From CAYVBJ01 sp964517005 (GTDB lineage: Bacteria > Bacteroidota > Rhodothermia > Balneolales > Balneolaceae): a stretch of DNA of 64,000 nt. Made by a program: the position numbers and the translations under genes. The notes under the pieces were generated by a model. That model was given only the letters and a program-made list of their open reading frames with translations. It was not told where the DNA came from and did not search any database. Shown here piece after piece: positions 62,746 to 64,000 of the stretch (the first letter of the stretch is position 1; every line of letters starts with the position of its first letter). The stretch is from positions 21,239 to 85,238 of the forward strand of contig CAZFAJ010000002.1 in NCBI GenBank assembly GCA_964517005.1, given 5' to 3'.

Positions 62746-63198
62746 TTAAGTTTCTTCAGGTGAAGAGGCAGATTTTTGCCCTATAAAATCCAATAATTGT
62801 TTCCGGGCTTTTTGCATCACTGAAATCATGTCTGAACGAAGTTCATGATAGGAAGAGTCGGGAGATTTCGCAATAAAAACACCATGAAATCCAAATTTGG
62901 CAGATGAGAAGAGGTCTTCAAAGGTTGATTGATTCAGTCTGTATATTTCTCTGAGCCTGCGTTTAATTTTGTTTCGCAAAACGGCACTGCCAAGTCTTTT
63001 GGGAGCTATAAATCCAATCAGACATTTTTCATCTGCATTGTTGTAGAACCGGTATCGGAATTGAACTGTTCCGGATGAAATCACTGTAGCTTTATCAAAA
63101 ATGCGTTGAAAATTCTTTTTTCCCCGCAAAATTTTTGAACGGGGTAGTGAAAAATCGGTATTGGTATTACCTGGTATGCTATTTGGGTCCTTTTTCAC
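62746..63198 (-). CDS. rnpA: Ribonuclease P protein component
   Basis: Protein subunit of RNase P, assisting 5' maturation of tRNAs. The 150 residues contain LPRSKILRGKKNFQRIFD and the RNR-motif helix AVLRNKIKRRLREIYRLN. The GTG at 63198 is the only normal start available, because an in-frame TAA lies two codons upstream. It places the beginning of rnpA inside the end of rpmH (20-bp overlap). The N-terminus is about 17 residues longer than typical. Confidence 0.95.
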   Translation of the reverse strand: MKKDPNSIPGNTNTDFSLPRSKILRGKKNFQRIFDKATVISSGTVQFRYRFYNNADEKCLIGFIAPKRLGSAVLRNKIKRRLREIYRLNQSTFEDLFSSAKFGFHGVFIAKSPDSSYHELRSDMISVMQKARKQLLDFIGQKSASSPEET

Positions 63199-63334
63199 TG
63201 CTTATGGTAAGCTTATGCCTTCCCTTCTTACGCCGGCGTTTAAGTACATCCTGTCCGTTCTTTGACGCAGACCTTTTACGGAATCCGTGTTTATTTTTTC
63301 TCTTACGTTTACTTGGTTGATACGTGCGTTTCAT
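63179..63334 (-). CDS. rpmH: 50S ribosomal protein L34
   Basis: Small ribosomal large-subunit protein. The 51 residues begin MKRTYQPSKRKRKNKHGFRK and include the L34 signature (RSASKNGQDVLKRRR). The ATG is at 63332-63334 and the TAG stop at 63179-63181. It lies at the head of the conserved rpmH-rnpA-yidC block and overlaps rnpA by 20 bp. Confidence 0.97.
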   Translation of the reverse strand: MKRTYQPSKRKRKNKHGFRKRSASKNGQDVLKRRRKKGRHKLTISSEKGPK

Positions 63335-63713
63335 TTCAATTCAAATTCTGAAAATTCAAAAGTCCTGTTTTTTTGATAGACTTTAAAAATATGAATAAAA
63401 TAATTAAATACGAAGGGTTAATAATTTTAATAACATCATTACCAATGTGTATAATTAAAAAATAAAGAGCAGAAGCCTCTGTTAGCACAAATGGTATCAA
63501 TCCAATTTCTTTAATCGATAAATTACAGGGGAAAGAAACACAAATCCAACCATGAGATGAATTAGTATAGTTGTATTGGAATTATCAGATCCATAAAAAA
63601 AGAAGCCAGCTATAAAAGCCGGCTTCATGTTTTGAAATATTGATATGAGTTGTATCAGCTGATCTTACAATTATCTGTAGATTTCAGATGATGAACAATT
63701 TTTATACGGTATT
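63335..63713. other. Intergenic region between rpmH and the right-edge gene
   Basis: About 380 bp of AT-rich sequence upstream of the rpmH block. It contains one minus-strand terminator (63595-63626) and a single perfect DnaA-box-like 9-mer (complement TTATACACA, 63446-63454). dnaA is not next to it, and one 9-mer is not enough to call an origin. No ORF is supportable. Confidence 0.5.
63595..63626 (-). terminator. Rho-independent terminator of the right-edge gene
   Basis: GAAGCCAGC (63602-63610) and GCCGGCTTC (63618-63626) form a 9-bp stem with one mismatch. On the minus strand it is followed by seven T residues (63595-63601). It lies about 90 bp downstream of the partial gene's stop at 63714. 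Confidence 0.85.
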
Positions 63714-64000
63714 TTACTCTTTAATAAATCTAAAAAACCAGGTTGCCTCCGGAACATCAGCATTCCAGCCACTTATCCTGACTTCCAATGTTTGATCATC
63801 ATCAATTAACGTGTAATCATACTCAATTGTATCATTTCTTGGATTTCCGTCCTCACCGCCGTTGTGCACTTTTGCCAGTCCCAGAAACAGACCTTCTCCT
63901 GAAACGGTTACATTTTCACCGTCAGCTGTCCATGTACCTGCATTTGTGCCATCATGAGGTGCTATAGGAGCTGCACAGCCATCCTCACCATCTTCAACGC
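63714..64000 (-). CDS. C-terminal part of a secreted beta-sandwich protein (truncated at the edge)
   Basis: The last 94 codons before a TAA at 63714-63716, with the frame open through base 63998 at the right edge. TWTADGENVTVSGEGLFLGL, then DTIEYDYTLIDDDQTLEVRI and a final TWFFRFIKE resemble the C-terminal lipocalin-like modules found on Bacteroidota surface proteins, including GH16-type and PKD proteins. The module alone does not give function; most of the gene is outside the window. Confidence 0.78.
   Translation of the reverse strand, partial: VEDGEDGCAAPIAPHDGTNAGTWTADGENVTVSGEGLFLGLAKVHNGGEDGNPRNDTIEYDYTLIDDDQTLEVRISGWNADVPEATWFFRFIKE

Noticed and set aside
63446..63454. DnaA box / replication origin near rpmH
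   Set aside because: Only one perfect 9-mer is present, about the number expected by chance in this window, and dnaA is not adjacent.
1..64000. CRISPR array, prophage or tRNA genes
   Set aside because: No regularly spaced short repeats with unique spacers, phage structural genes or cloverleaf-forming segments were recognised.

Overview
This is chromosomal DNA from a Gram-negative member of the FCB (Bacteroidota/Rhodothermota/Balneolota) group. The evidence is an orphan SusC/SusD pair, CarboxypepD-reg-like TonB receptors, many lipoproteins, an HU-like/SPOR protein, Sec-type lipoprotein NosZ, moderate G+C and start codons mostly without Shine-Dalgarno sequences. A marine Balneolales-type lineage is my best guess, but it is inferred from gene content only. 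The sequence is a draft scaffold with three 100-N gaps (8727-8826, 18174-18273, 40611-40710).

Layout. 1-6297: gcvT, comB, then ftsK-lolA-flippase-like membrane protein in an overlapping run. 6435-11728: an apparent operon with an outer-membrane barrel protein, two HU-like proteins (the second carries a membrane span and SPOR domain and is split by a gap), ExbB, ExbD and TonB. 11816-13303: a single-domain response regulator and an AcuI/YhdH oxidoreductase. 13506-17945: susC-susD with a strong terminator. 18320-20508: aldehyde dehydrogenase plus SDR (minus strand). 20648-30285: M28 peptidase, YyaL/DUF255 protein, a GxxExxY relic between inverted repeats, mgsA, a class III cyclase, ndk, NamZ-like muramidase and an SDR. 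30321-34053: two large uncharacterised minus-strand genes, divergent from 34158-37660, which holds a tyrosine phenol-lyase and a fused ADP-forming acyl-CoA synthetase.

37767-52442 is the most coherent functional block: a Cys/His-rich small exported protein, an OprC/NosA-type copper receptor, (gap), an Rrf2 regulator with three cysteines, a lipoprotein cytochrome c, clade II nosZ, a membrane protein, nosL, nosD, nosF, nosY, then hemN, ctaA, a RIC-like hemerythrin protein and a His-containing polytopic membrane protein. Together these could import copper, build and feed electrons to nitrous oxide reductase, supply haem and handle nitrosative damage. No nitrite or NO reductase gene is seen in the window. 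52664-63334: ppdK, a CopD-like membrane protein, aminopeptidase P, a TPR histidine kinase, an orphan HSDR_N nuclease-like protein and the conserved yidC-rnpA-rpmH block. A partial secreted protein reaches the right edge.

No tRNA, rRNA, CRISPR array, intact transposase or prophage was recognised. The most interesting points are the copper/N2O block with a shared operator-like motif, the tyrosine phenol-lyase assigned from active-site residues, the uncharacterised Cys-rich 601-residue protein with its membrane neighbour, and the HU-SPOR-ExbBD-TonB operon.
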